Below are positions 1 through 6,225 of a stretch of 12,690 bases of DNA, in pieces. Position numbers and translations under genes: made by a program. The DNA comes from Lachnospiraceae bacterium. GTDB taxonomy: Bacteria; Bacillota; Clostridia; Lachnospirales; Lachnospiraceae. Positions within the stretch are counted from its first letter, which is position 1, and the number at the start of each line of letters is the position of its first letter. The notes below the pieces were generated by a model. That model was not told the origin of the DNA. It made no database searches and saw nothing but the letters and a program-made list of their open reading frames with translations. Location: assembly GCA_009774395.1 (NCBI GenBank), contig VSNQ01000099.1, positions 5,674 to 18,363 on the forward strand, given 5' to 3'.

Positions 1-249
1 CCTGCCGGGAAAGGGTTTGCGGATGTTGTATTTTTACCGCTGACACATACAGGAAAGCCAGCACTGATAGTTGAACTGAAATACAATTATACCGCCGTTA
101 CAGCAATACAGCAGATAAAAGACAGAAACTATACACAGGCACTGGAGGGATATGCAGGGGAGATATTGCTTGTCGGTGTAAACTATAATAAGGAAGACAA
201 AAATAAACCGCATCACTGTGTGATTGAGAAGTTGAAAATATATCGGTAA
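1..249 (+). CDS. PD-(D/E)XK nuclease-domain protein, C-terminal part
   Basis: Frame 1 is open from the first base to a TAA at 247-249, giving the last 82 residues of a gene that begins before the window. The fragment reads GFADVVFLP near residue 5 and then PALIVELKYN near residues 20-29. This is the Asp ... (hydrophobic) Glu-x-Lys core of PD-(D/E)XK nucleases. A Q-x-K-D-R-N-Y stretch and an ILLVGVNY beta strand follow. This pattern fits the C-terminal nuclease domain (PDDEXK_9 / DUF1703 type) often attached to an N-terminal AAA-ATPase-like domain in Clostridia and Bacteroidetes, usually chromosomal and often multi-copy. The ATPase half is not visible here, so the whole-protein assignment is by family recall. 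The biological role of these proteins is unsettled. No terminator is seen before the next gene 57 bases downstream. Confidence 0.72.
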   Translation, partial: PAGKGFADVVFLPLTHTGKPALIVELKYNYTAVTAIQQIKDRNYTQALEGYAGEILLVGVNYNKEDKNKPHHCVIEKLKIYR

Positions 250-270
250 ATAAATTATTCTATTCACAAC

Positions 271-299
271 TTGCAAAATCCGGCGAGAAAGGATAAAAT
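271..299 (+). promoter_or_regulatory. Possible sigma-A promoter upstream of ogg
   Basis: TTGCAA (271-276) and TAAAAT (294-299) are separated by 17 bp; the -10 matches TATAAT at five of six positions and the -35 at four of six. Transcription would start near 306. That is at the ATG at 307, so if this promoter is real the message would be near leaderless for that start, or the ATG at 370 would be used. The site could also be chance similarity in A/T-rich DNA. Confidence 0.3.
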
Positions 300-306
300 A
301 ATAAGC

Positions 307-1227
307 ATGGATAATTTATTTTCTTTATTACAAAATACACCGCAGAAAACAAACAATATAAAGCCGCCAATGATAACAATACAAAATAGTAATTTTTCGC
401 TCTCACAAATATGCCATTCAGGGCAGTGTTTTCGTATGATGCGGGAGGAAGCTGTGGAAGGAAATCCGGAGTGTGGCAGATACAGCCTTGTTGCTTTTGG
501 AAAATACCTTGAAATCTTGCAGCAAAATGACCAGATTACCTTTGTCTGTTCGCAGGAGGATATGGATGCCCTATGGCGGCATTATTTTGATTTGGATACA
601 GATTATGGTTCTATTATCCGAAATATTGATGCACAGGATACATATTTGTGTTCCGCTGCTGCATATGGAAATGGTATTCGCGTTTTAAAGCAGGATTTAT
701 GGGAGATTATTATTTCGTTTCTTATTTCGCAGCAGAATAATATTAAAAGAATCCGCAAGTGTATTCAAACACTATGCGAAACCTATGGTGAGCAGAAGCA
801 GACCCAGACAGGTATTACATACTATGTATTCCCTACACCGCAGGCATTGGCAGAGGCATCTATGGAAGAACTTTATGCGTGTAATTTAGGATATCGAAGC
901 CGATATATCCGCCAAACAGCAGAGAGTATTTTAAATGGGGAAGTGGATTTGGCAGCACTGCCTGAAATGGATTATATTACAGCTAAGGCAGAACTGATGA
1001 AACTATATGGTGTCGGCGTAAAAGTGGCGGATTGTATTTGCTTGTATGCATTACATAAAACAGATGCGTTTCCCATAGATACACATATTAATCATGTACT
1101 TGCAGCACAGTATCCTGAGGGCTTTCCATTTGATAGATATGTGGGCTACAGTGGTATCTTGCAGCAGTATATATTTTATTATGATTTAAACCATTCTGGA
1201 AAAATTGAAACAAGGAGGAAAAAATGA
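307..1227 (+). CDS. ogg: 8-oxoguanine DNA glycosylase (OGG1 family)
   Basis: Bifunctional base-excision repair enzyme that removes 8-oxoguanine opposite cytosine and nicks the abasic site. The N-terminal OGG domain shows F-x-L-x-Q-I-x-x-SGQCFRM (near residues 29-43), the family's GQCFRW signature. The helix-hairpin-helix/GPD core reads LYGVGVKVADCICLYAL. K239 (codon 1021) and D258 (codon 1078, in PIDTH) match the human OGG1 catalytic pair K249/D268, with the same 19-residue spacing. The C-terminus has the usual LQQYIFYYDL. The length of 306 residues is normal. I chose ATG 307, with AGAAAGGA at 285-292 as a somewhat distant ribosome binding site. ATG 370 would start closer to where bacterial homologues usually begin but lacks a clear ribosome binding site; the in-frame TTG at 271 is unlikely. 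The stop codon overlaps the next start as ATGA, so the two genes are translationally coupled. NCBI often names this family DNA-3-methyladenine glycosylase 2. Confidence 0.88.
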   Translation: MDNLFSLLQNTPQKTNNIKPPMITIQNSNFSLSQICHSGQCFRMMREEAVEGNPECGRYSLVAFGKYLEILQQNDQITFVCSQEDMDALWRHYFDLDTDYGSIIRNIDAQDTYLCSAAAYGNGIRVLKQDLWEIIISFLISQQNNIKRIRKCIQTLCETYGEQKQTQTGITYYVFPTPQALAEASMEELYACNLGYRSRYIRQTAESILNGEVDLAALPEMDYITAKAELMKLYGVGVKVADCICLYALHKTDAFPIDTHINHVLAAQYPEGFPFDRYVGYSGILQQYIFYYDLNHSGKIETRRKK

Positions 1228-2507
1228 GCAAGGAATATTCGATTGAAACAAAATGTATCCAGTCGGGCTGGAAGCCAAAGAATGGAGAGCCAAGAGTGCT
1301 TCCGATTTATCAGTCTACTACATTCAAATATGAAACTTCGGATGAAATGGGGAAATTATTTGACTTGGAGCAGGAGGGGTATTTTTATACTCGTCTACAG
1401 AATCCTACCAATGATATGGTGGCGCAGAAAATATGCGAATTGGAGGGCGGTGTGGCGGCGATGTTGACGTCTTCTGGTCAGGCAGCGAATTATTATGCGG
1501 TATTTAATATCTGTGAAACGGGTGATCACGTGGTTCTATCGTCAACAGTTTATGGCGGTACATTCAACCTTTTAACTGTCACAATGAAAAAAATGGGGAT
1601 AGAGTGCACGATTGTCGATCCAGATGCAGATGAGGAAACATTAAATCAGGCATTCCAAGAAAATACAAAATGTGTTCTTGCAGAGTCCATTGCAAATCCC
1701 GCTTTGGTGGTACTTGATTTTGAAAAATTTGCAAAGGTTGCACATGCACATGGTGTTCCGCTGATTGTCGATAATACATTTGCAACGCCGATTCATTGCA
1801 GACCATTTGCATATGGAGTAGATATTGTAACACATTCCACAACAAAATACATGGATGGACATGCAATGTGTGTTGGCGGTGCAATTGTGGATTCTGGTAA
1901 TTTTGACTGGAATCAGTATGGAGAAAAATTCCACGGATTGACAACTCCGGATGAATCGTACCATGGTGTGACATATACGGAACGGTTTGGAAAGAAGGCT
2001 TATATTACAAAGGCAACAGTGCAGTTGATGCGGGATTTAGGCTCTATACAGTCGCCGATGAATGCATTTTTATTAAATATTGGGCTGGAAACATTGCATT
2101 TGCGCGTACCTAGACATTGTGAAAATGCTTTAAAAGTTGCAACATGGCTGGAGCAGAATAACAAGGTCGCTTGGGTAAATTATCCGGGTCTAAAGAGCAG
2201 TAAATATTATAATTTGGCGCAAAAATATATGCCAAACGGCACCTGCGGCGTTATTTCTTTTGGTTTAAAGGGCGGCAGAGAAGCCAGTGTTACCTTTATG
2301 GATCATTTACAGTTGGCAGCGATTGTGACGCATGTTGCAGATGCTAGGACTTGTGTTCTGCATCCGGCAAGCCATACGCACAGGCAGATGACAGATGAAC
2401 AGTTAAAGGAAGCAGGGGTTCAGCCGGATTTAATCCGTTTTTCTGTGGGAATTGAGAATGCAGAGGATATTATAGCGGATATCGCGCAGGCGCTTGAGCA
2501 TATTTAA
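1224..2507 (+). CDS. metY: O-acetylhomoserine sulfhydrylase (Cys/Met metabolism PLP enzyme)
   Basis: PLP-dependent cytosolic enzyme of the Cys/Met metabolism family. Its expected reaction is O-acetyl-L-homoserine plus sulfide to homocysteine plus acetate, a step in methionine synthesis. The 427 residues match family length. Visible motifs are LPIYQSTTFKY (near 27-37), YTRLQNPTND (near 55-64), TSSGQAA (near 82-88), IVDNTFATP and HSTTKYMDGH, where K208 (codon 1845) is the Schiff-base lysine. The C-terminal VADARTCVLHPASHTHRQM holds the substrate-carboxylate region. The clean assignment within the family (sulfhydrylase rather than gamma-synthase or methionine gamma-lyase) rests on overall resemblance to clostridial sequences, so a lyase activity is not excluded. 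The ribosome binding site AAGGAGG (near 1212-1218) lies inside the end of ogg. I see no S-box or T-box leader, as expected for an internal cistron. A TATAAT at 2510-2515 just after the stop could be a -10 for the following gene but has no good -35. Confidence 0.9.
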   Translation: MSKEYSIETKCIQSGWKPKNGEPRVLPIYQSTTFKYETSDEMGKLFDLEQEGYFYTRLQNPTNDMVAQKICELEGGVAAMLTSSGQAANYYAVFNICETGDHVVLSSTVYGGTFNLLTVTMKKMGIECTIVDPDADEETLNQAFQENTKCVLAESIANPALVVLDFEKFAKVAHAHGVPLIVDNTFATPIHCRPFAYGVDIVTHSTTKYMDGHAMCVGGAIVDSGNFDWNQYGEKFHGLTTPDESYHGVTYTERFGKKAYITKATVQLMRDLGSIQSPMNAFLLNIGLETLHLRVPRHCENALKVATWLEQNNKVAWVNYPGLKSSKYYNLAQKYMPNGTCGVISFGLKGGREASVTFMDHLQLAAIVTHVADARTCVLHPASHTHRQMTDEQLKEAGVQPDLIRFSVGIENAEDIIADIAQALEHI

Positions 2508-2556
2508 GGTATAATCAAAAGCAATAAGATTTGTCAATGGCAAAGGGGGTATTCGG

Positions 2557-3297
2557 ATGAAAAATAAAATATGGCTTACTTTGCTGTTGATAATCATGGT
2601 AATCGCATTTTCGATAGGAATAAGGGGATATTTTATTGTAACACATTATAGAACGGTGGCGCAGGAGGATATTGCGGCAGATGAGGCACTTTTTTATCAA
2701 GCATTTTTGACAGCAGAGGGCGGGGGTGCGGCATCTGGGACTGCTGCGGGCATCAATATTGTGCAGAATGCATACCAGTATCTATTGTCGCTGTCTTGTA
2801 TGGTATTGGGAAATTTTGCTATGTCCGGAATTTATCTTAATGTTTTTCTGCAGCTAATGGCGATTTTGGCATTATTTTTCGCTGTGCGGATTTTGTCCAA
2901 TAGTTATATTGGTTTTGTGGTCAGTATGGTGTTGGCAACAATACCTGCCTATATTAGAATTACGGTAAAGGCGTCGCCACTACATCTAAAAGTTCTACTT
3001 TGGACAGCCGCGTTTCTTTTGCTGAGTATTTTATTTCGAATAGCGAGTGCCGTGGTGCGTTTGCTTGGATTAGATAGGGAATCTGTTGGAGCAGATACTG
3101 CAAAGAGAGAGGAGCCGTTAGGTATGAAAGAGATACTGCCGGAGGATATCGGTATGAAAAAAACGCAATTTATCGAAAATCCGCTGCCGGTTCCCAAGCG
3201 CAAAGAACACAGGGAAATGGATTACGCAATTGAACCGTCACCCAATGATGATTATGATATGACAGATATGACAGGAATAGATTTTTTTGATATTTAA
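2557..3297 (+). CDS. Membrane protein of unknown function
   Basis: I do not recognise a named domain. The 246-residue product has an N-terminal hydrophobic helix (about 5-27, possibly an uncleaved signal anchor), an extracellular-looking stretch with Gly/Ala-rich residues 54-66, and about four more hydrophobic helices (about 72-88, 91-112, 116-134, 143-165). A hydrophilic tail of about 80 residues follows. It contains a basic PLPVPKRKEH segment (about 209-218) and ends in a highly acidic, Asp-rich DDYDMTD...DFFDI terminus. From memory, similar small membrane proteins with a PLP-(L/V)-PKK ... D-rich tail occur upstream of the tepA-type gene in Lachnospiraceae, so the gene pairing may be conserved. 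The ATG has a good ribosome binding site, AAAGGGGG, at 2542-2549. No transport or enzyme motif is visible, and no function can be proposed. Confidence 0.75.
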   Translation: MKNKIWLTLLLIIMVIAFSIGIRGYFIVTHYRTVAQEDIAADEALFYQAFLTAEGGGAASGTAAGINIVQNAYQYLLSLSCMVLGNFAMSGIYLNVFLQLMAILALFFAVRILSNSYIGFVVSMVLATIPAYIRITVKASPLHLKVLLWTAAFLLLSILFRIASAVVRLLGLDRESVGADTAKREEPLGMKEILPEDIGMKKTQFIENPLPVPKRKEHREMDYAIEPSPNDDYDMTDMTGIDFFDI

Positions 3298-3298
3298 T

Positions 3299-3327
3299 TT
3301 GCGTCTGATTTGTTTACTTGGTATAGT
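3299..3327 (+). promoter_or_regulatory. Extended -10 promoter for tepA
   Basis: TATAGT at 3322-3327 is preceded by TGG at 3319-3321, a complete extended -10 (TGnTATAnT). A poor -35 (TTGCGT, 3299-3304) lies 17 bp upstream. Transcription should begin near 3334, giving a leader of about 52 bases that starts almost exactly with the hairpin at 3335. Confidence 0.5.
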
Positions 3328-3334
3328 TTGTCTG

Positions 3335-3373
3335 CAAATGTGAAAGAATAAAAAGAACACTTTATCACATTTG
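3335..3373 (+). promoter_or_regulatory. 5' leader hairpin touching the tepA Shine-Dalgarno
   Basis: CAAATGTGA (3335-3343) is perfectly complementary to TCACATTTG (3365-3373); the stem can be extended by AAG/CTT past a two-base bulge. The right arm runs into TTGGAGG (3371-3377), the tepA ribosome binding site. It could stabilise the 5' end of the mRNA or modulate ribosome access. It could instead be a protein operator with dyad symmetry. Confidence 0.45.
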
Positions 3374-3385
3374 GAGGTAATCAAT

Positions 3386-4123
3386 ATGGCGGAGAAGCAA
3401 GAAGAAAAAAATGATGAAAAAAAGGATGCATTAGAGAATCAAAAATACAAGGATGAGAAGATTGAGAAAGAAAGCCAGATTACGCTGGACGAAAACGAGA
3501 AGCAGCATAAAATACATTTAATTACAATTATTGGGGAAATCGAGGGTCATGAAAATGCTGGAAACCAGTCAAAAGTAACAAAATACGAATTGCTGCTGCC
3601 ACAGCTTGCATCCATTGAGGACAGCAGTGAGATTGATGGTGTACTTTTACTACTGAATACAATGGGCGGTGATGTGGAAGCGGGGCTTGCAATTGCAGAA
3701 ATGATTGCGTCACTGAGCAAACCAACCGTTTCACTGGTGCTGGGCGGAAGCCATAGCATTGGTGTGCCGATTGCAGTCAGTACCGATTATTCTTTTATTG
3801 TGCCAACTGGAACAATGGTGATTCATCCAGTGCGCATGAATGGCATGGTGATTGGAGTTCCACAGACCTTTAATTATTTTCGGGATGTGCAGAACCGTAT
3901 TACAAGCTTTGTATGCAGCCACTGCAATATTTCCAAGGAACGTTACGAGGCGTTAATGATGGAAACAGAAGTATTGACCAAAGACGTGGGATCGGTACTT
4001 GAGGGCAAGGAAACCGTGGAAGAAGGGCTTATTTGTGAAATCGGCGGAATATCACAGGCAATTAAAAAGCTGCACCAATTAATTGAAGAGAACGTTAGTA
4101 TTCACAGTCAAAATGCGCATTAA
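3386..4123 (+). CDS. tepA: ClpP-class serine protease, TepA family
   Basis: Cytosolic Clp-like/SDH-fold serine peptidase of the TepA (YmfB, translocation-enhancing protein) family. The first 40 residues are highly charged, rich in Lys and Glu, and likely disordered. The protease domain follows: VLLLLNTMGGDVEAGLAIAEM (about 86-106), then GGSHSIGVPIA with nucleophile S124 (codon 3755), IHPVRMNG with H147 (codon 3824), and TKDVG with D200 (codon 3983). The spacing parallels ClpP Ser97/His122/Asp171. The length of 245 residues fits TepA. No signal peptide or membrane helix is seen. I chose ATG 3386 because TTGGAGG sits 8 bases upstream; the in-frame TTG at 3371 is part of that ribosome binding site. 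In many Firmicutes tepA precedes an ftsK/spoIIIE translocase gene. Here it does not, because a terminator and the ranthipeptide locus follow. Its substrate is not evident; in Bacillus the family has been linked to protein export and sporulation, and I treat that as background. Confidence 0.9.
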   Translation: MAEKQEEKNDEKKDALENQKYKDEKIEKESQITLDENEKQHKIHLITIIGEIEGHENAGNQSKVTKYELLLPQLASIEDSSEIDGVLLLLNTMGGDVEAGLAIAEMIASLSKPTVSLVLGGSHSIGVPIAVSTDYSFIVPTGTMVIHPVRMNGMVIGVPQTFNYFRDVQNRITSFVCSHCNISKERYEALMMETEVLTKDVGSVLEGKETVEEGLICEIGGISQAIKKLHQLIEENVSIHSQNAH

Positions 4124-4139
4124 CTACGCATTTTTGACT
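4106..4139 (+). terminator. Terminator overlapping the tepA stop codon
   Basis: AGTCAAAATGCG (4106-4117) pairs with CGCATTTTTGACT (4127-4139), with one bulged base. The 9-base loop contains the TAA stop (4121-4123). The T5 run 4131-4135 lies in the right arm, so the core terminator is AAAATGCG/CGCATTTT. The arrangement is nearly symmetrical. Confidence 0.55.
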
Positions 4140-4244
4140 CAATACAGTAGATTATGCAAGTATTTGCCGCCTTGCCACAGGCAACTTGGAATGCGCAAAT
4201 GCTGTTACTATGAGTAGCTGGAAGCTGTGAATAGTAACAAGAGA
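4140..4244 (+). other. Structured intergenic stretch upstream of the SCIFF promoter
   Basis: No ORF is seen here. Two consecutive inverted repeats are visible. ATTTGC (4162-4167) pairs with GCAAAT (4195-4200) and encloses TTGCC-ACA-GGCAA (4172-4184). TGTTACTAT (4203-4211) pairs perfectly with ATAGTAACA (4231-4239) and encloses an AGCT...AGCT mini-stem. Neither is followed by a T run. They could be part of a small RNA, a processing site, or operator-like symmetry near the promoter that follows; I do not recognise a known RNA family. Confidence 0.35.
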
Positions 4245-4295
4245 ACAAAAAAATTAAAAAAGGGGCTTTTCGAGCGGCGGATATTGTGATATACT
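4245..4295 (+). promoter_or_regulatory. Extended -10 promoter with A-tract for the SCIFF gene
   Basis: TATACT (4290-4295) preceded by TGA (4287-4289) forms a complete extended -10. The -35 region (about 4267-4272) is poor, but the DNA just upstream (4245-4260) is almost pure A, resembling an UP element that contacts the RNA polymerase alpha subunit. Transcription would start near 4302, giving a leader of about 28 bases that includes AAGGAGGA (4313-4320). Confidence 0.6.
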
Positions 4296-4329
4296 ACTGA
4301 AAGTGAAAATACAAGGAGGAATTTTGAAG

Positions 4330-4473
4330 ATGAAGCACATTAAAACGTTAACGACAAGAGATTATAAGGAGTCCGTAAAAAAAGGCGGCTGCGGCGAGTG
4401 CCAGACTTCTTGCCAATCAGCTTGTAAGACGTCCTGTACTGTTGGGAATCAGAGTTGTGAGCACACAAAATAA
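4330..4473 (+). CDS. scfA: SCIFF six-cysteine ranthipeptide precursor
   Basis: A 47-residue peptide beginning MKHIKTLTTR, with six cysteines at 21, 24, 28, 32, 36 and 43. This is the six-cysteines-in-forty-five (SCIFF) RiPP precursor found throughout Clostridia. Residues 1-20 act as leader; the Cys-rich part reads CGECQTSCQSACKTSCT, then VGNQSCEH. The maturase forms thioether bonds from Cys sulfur to a non-alpha carbon of an acceptor residue, which defines ranthipeptides. In the Clostridium thermocellum homologue CteA the mapped bond is, as I recall, Cys32-Thr37; here residues 32 and 37 are also Cys and Thr. The start is clear: AAGGAGGA lies 9 bases before the ATG. A terminator follows 48 bases after the stop and the maturase comes next. 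The mature peptide's function is not settled; a signalling role has been proposed in solventogenic clostridia. Confidence 0.95.
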   Translation: MKHIKTLTTRDYKESVKKGGCGECQTSCQSACKTSCTVGNQSCEHTK

Positions 4474-4521
4474 CATATGTTATATATTTGCTTAAAGGAT
4501 TTCACAATAGAGGATTTTAAC

Positions 4522-4552
4522 TAAGCAGCGAGTTTTCGCTGCTTATCTTTTA
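4522..4552 (+). terminator. Intrinsic terminator between precursor and maturase
   Basis: TAAGCAGCGA (4522-4531) and TCGCTGCTTA (4536-4545) form a perfect 10-bp stem with a GTTT loop, followed by TCTTTTA (4546-4552). Placed between the abundant peptide substrate and its enzyme, it should act as a partial terminator that sets a high precursor-to-maturase ratio. I see no strong promoter between it and 4777. Confidence 0.8.
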
Positions 4553-4733
4553 TGCGCACGGGCAACCAAAGGAAATATGTCAGCAGAGGCTGACGGGTGC
4601 CCGGCGCGCGAGTAGGGGAAAGGTTTTTCCTCTATTCGATTGTGCAGCCCCATGCAGGGGAAATATGCTGTTGAAGCGGCGCATGGGGGCGCGGCAAGTA
4701 GGGGAAGATGGCTCTTCTCTACTTGATTGCACA
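4553..4733. repeat. Tandem pair of about 88-bp GC-rich structured repeats
   Basis: Two imperfect copies lie head to tail, copy 1 about 4553-4640 and copy 2 about 4641-4727, bounded by TGCGCA, TGTGCA and TGCACA at 4553, 4641 and 4728. Shared blocks are GGAAATATG (4571 and 4659), AGTAGGGGAA (4611 and 4697) and TCTAYTYGATTG (4631 and 4718). Each copy folds. Copy 1 has GTCAGC-AGAG-GCTGAC (4579-4594) and a 12-bp stem from 4610 to 4635 with two G-T wobbles. Copy 2 has GCCCCATGC (about 4646-4654) against GCATGGGGGC (4681-4690) and a stem from 4696 to 4724. The wobble-preserved pairing in both copies suggests an RNA structure. The block occupies most of the 303-base gap between the SCIFF precursor and maturase genes and contrasts with its A/T-rich surroundings. 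It may be a dispersed palindromic repeat family or a tandem cis-acting RNA; I do not recognise a known riboswitch class. Confidence 0.6.
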
Positions 4734-4776
4734 TGGGCACTTATAGGGATTTTAAATTTAGAAAGGACGAAAGTGA

Positions 4777-6174
4777 TTGATACATCAATATATAAATAAT
4801 GGTTTTTATATCGTGCTGGATGTTAACAGTGGTTCTGTTCATGTAGTGGATAAAATAACATATGATATGATTGCTTTAATCGTTGAAAATCATTTGGAAT
4901 GGGCAGATAAGGACTGTATTCAGACGGCACTGATGAAAGATGCAATGTTTGCCAAGGAGAAGGTTGCGGTAGAGGAATTTCATGAAATATTGGAGGAAAT
5001 TTTAACGCTGCGAGAATCGGGGCAGCTTTTTTCGGAAGATATCTATGAAAAGAGTATGGAAGCGTTTCAGAATCGGCAGACAGTGGTAAAGGCGTTATGT
5101 TTACATATTGCCCATGACTGCAATTTAAAATGCAGATATTGTTTTGCAGAGGAGGGCGAATATCATGGCAGGCGTGCACTAATGTCTTTTGAGGTTGGTA
5201 AGAAGGCGCTTGATTTTCTTGTGGTAAATTCTGGCAGCCGTGTCAATCTGGAAGTGGATTTCTTTGGCGGGGAACCGTTGATGAATTGGCAGGTGGTAAA
5301 GGACTTAGTGGCGTATGGAAGAAGTTTGGAGGAGCCGCATCATAAGAAATTCCGTTTTACGCTCACAACGAATGGGGTTTTGCTGGATCAGGATATTTTG
5401 GATTTTGTAAACCAAGAGATGGCAAATGTAGTGTTAAGTATTGACGGCAGGAAATCTGTGCATGATAAAATGCGGCCGCTTGCAGGAGGGCAGGGAAGTT
5501 ATGATTTGGTGCTCCCAAAATTTCAGAAGGTTGCCAAGAGCCGTAACCAGACAAACTATTATGTAAGAGGGACGTTTACGCATTTTAATAAGGATTTTGC
5601 GGCGGATGTCTGTCATTTGGCAGATTTAGGATTTGAACAGATTTCCATAGAGCCAGTGGTAGCGCCGGAGAATGAGGACTATGCCTTGACCAAAGACGAT
5701 ATTCCAGAGTTGCTTGCAGAGTATGACAAACTTGCCGTAGAATTAATTCGTCGTCATAAGGAAGGAAAGGGTGTTAATTTCTTTCATTTTATGATAGACT
5801 TAGAGGGCGGGCCTTGTGTTTACAAACGTTTGTCAGGATGTGGTTCGGGTACGGAGTATTTGGCGGTCACACCGTGGGGGGATTTTTACCCCTGTCATCA
5901 GTTTGTAGGGCAGGACAAGTTCTTAATGGGAAATGTGGACGAGGGGATTGTAAATACAGATATTCGCGAGGCATTTCGGTCATGTAATGTTTATGCAAAG
6001 GAAAAATGCAGGGACTGTTTTGCAAAGTTTTATTGCAGCGGCGGATGTGCAGCAAATGCTTACAATTTTCAAGGAAGCATTCAAGGCACATATGATTTAG
6101 GATGCGAACTGCAAAGAAAGCGTGTAGAATGTGCAATTATGATAAAGGCGGCGCTTGCGGATGCAGATACATAA
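4777..6174 (+). CDS. scfB: SCIFF peptide maturase (radical SAM/SPASM thioether-forming enzyme)
   Basis: Radical SAM enzyme that installs Cys thioether crosslinks in the SCIFF peptide. Residues 1-95 (IHQYINNGFYIVLDVNSGSVHVVD) match the N-terminal PqqD-like recognition region that binds the leader. The radical SAM core carries CNLKCRYC, with C115, C119 and C122 for the SAM-binding 4Fe-4S cluster, followed by the EEGEYHG loop and a VDFFGGEPLMNW (about 160-171) SAM-binding strand. The SPASM domain supplies auxiliary clusters from C347, C355, C373, C411, C414, C420, C424 and C443; the C-x2-C-x5-C-x3-C-x18-C pattern is classic. The 465 residues fit the family. Initiation is at TTG 4777: a TGA (4774-4776) immediately precedes it in frame, AAAGGA (4762-4767) sits 9 bases upstream, and the MIHQY start matches homologues. 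Use of TTG may lower translation, adding to the terminator upstream. Next comes secDF after 51 bases. Confidence 0.95.
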   Translation: MIHQYINNGFYIVLDVNSGSVHVVDKITYDMIALIVENHLEWADKDCIQTALMKDAMFAKEKVAVEEFHEILEEILTLRESGQLFSEDIYEKSMEAFQNRQTVVKALCLHIAHDCNLKCRYCFAEEGEYHGRRALMSFEVGKKALDFLVVNSGSRVNLEVDFFGGEPLMNWQVVKDLVAYGRSLEEPHHKKFRFTLTTNGVLLDQDILDFVNQEMANVVLSIDGRKSVHDKMRPLAGGQGSYDLVLPKFQKVAKSRNQTNYYVRGTFTHFNKDFAADVCHLADLGFEQISIEPVVAPENEDYALTKDDIPELLAEYDKLAVELIRRHKEGKGVNFFHFMIDLEGGPCVYKRLSGCGSGTEYLAVTPWGDFYPCHQFVGQDKFLMGNVDEGIVNTDIREAFRSCNVYAKEKCRDCFAKFYCSGGCAANAYNFQGSIQGTYDLGCELQRKRVECAIMIKAALADADT

Positions 6175-6225
6175 AGACGGCGCAGGTATCTAATGGAGCA
6201 TTTTTAATAAGCATGGAGGATTAGT

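Noticed and set aside
271..306. TTG at 271 as the ogg start
   Set aside because: There is no ribosome binding site before it, and the ATG at 307 has one; the extra residues match nothing in the family.
1180..1224. S-box or T-box riboswitch for metY
   Set aside because: The gene starts inside the ogg stop codon, so there is no leader in which such an element could fit.
1579..1974. 131-codon ORF on the - strand inside metY
   Set aside because: It lies fully within an intact, well-conserved PLP-enzyme gene and its translation shows no domain; it is a shadow frame.
3371..3385. TTG at 3371 as the tepA start
   Set aside because: These bases are the TTGGAGG ribosome binding site for the ATG at 3386; the longer start has no site of its own.
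4543..4740. 65-codon ORF on the - strand across the structured repeats
   Set aside because: Its internal peptide repeat simply mirrors the two DNA repeat copies, it overlaps the SCIFF terminator, and it has no convincing start context; it is a by-product of the repeats.
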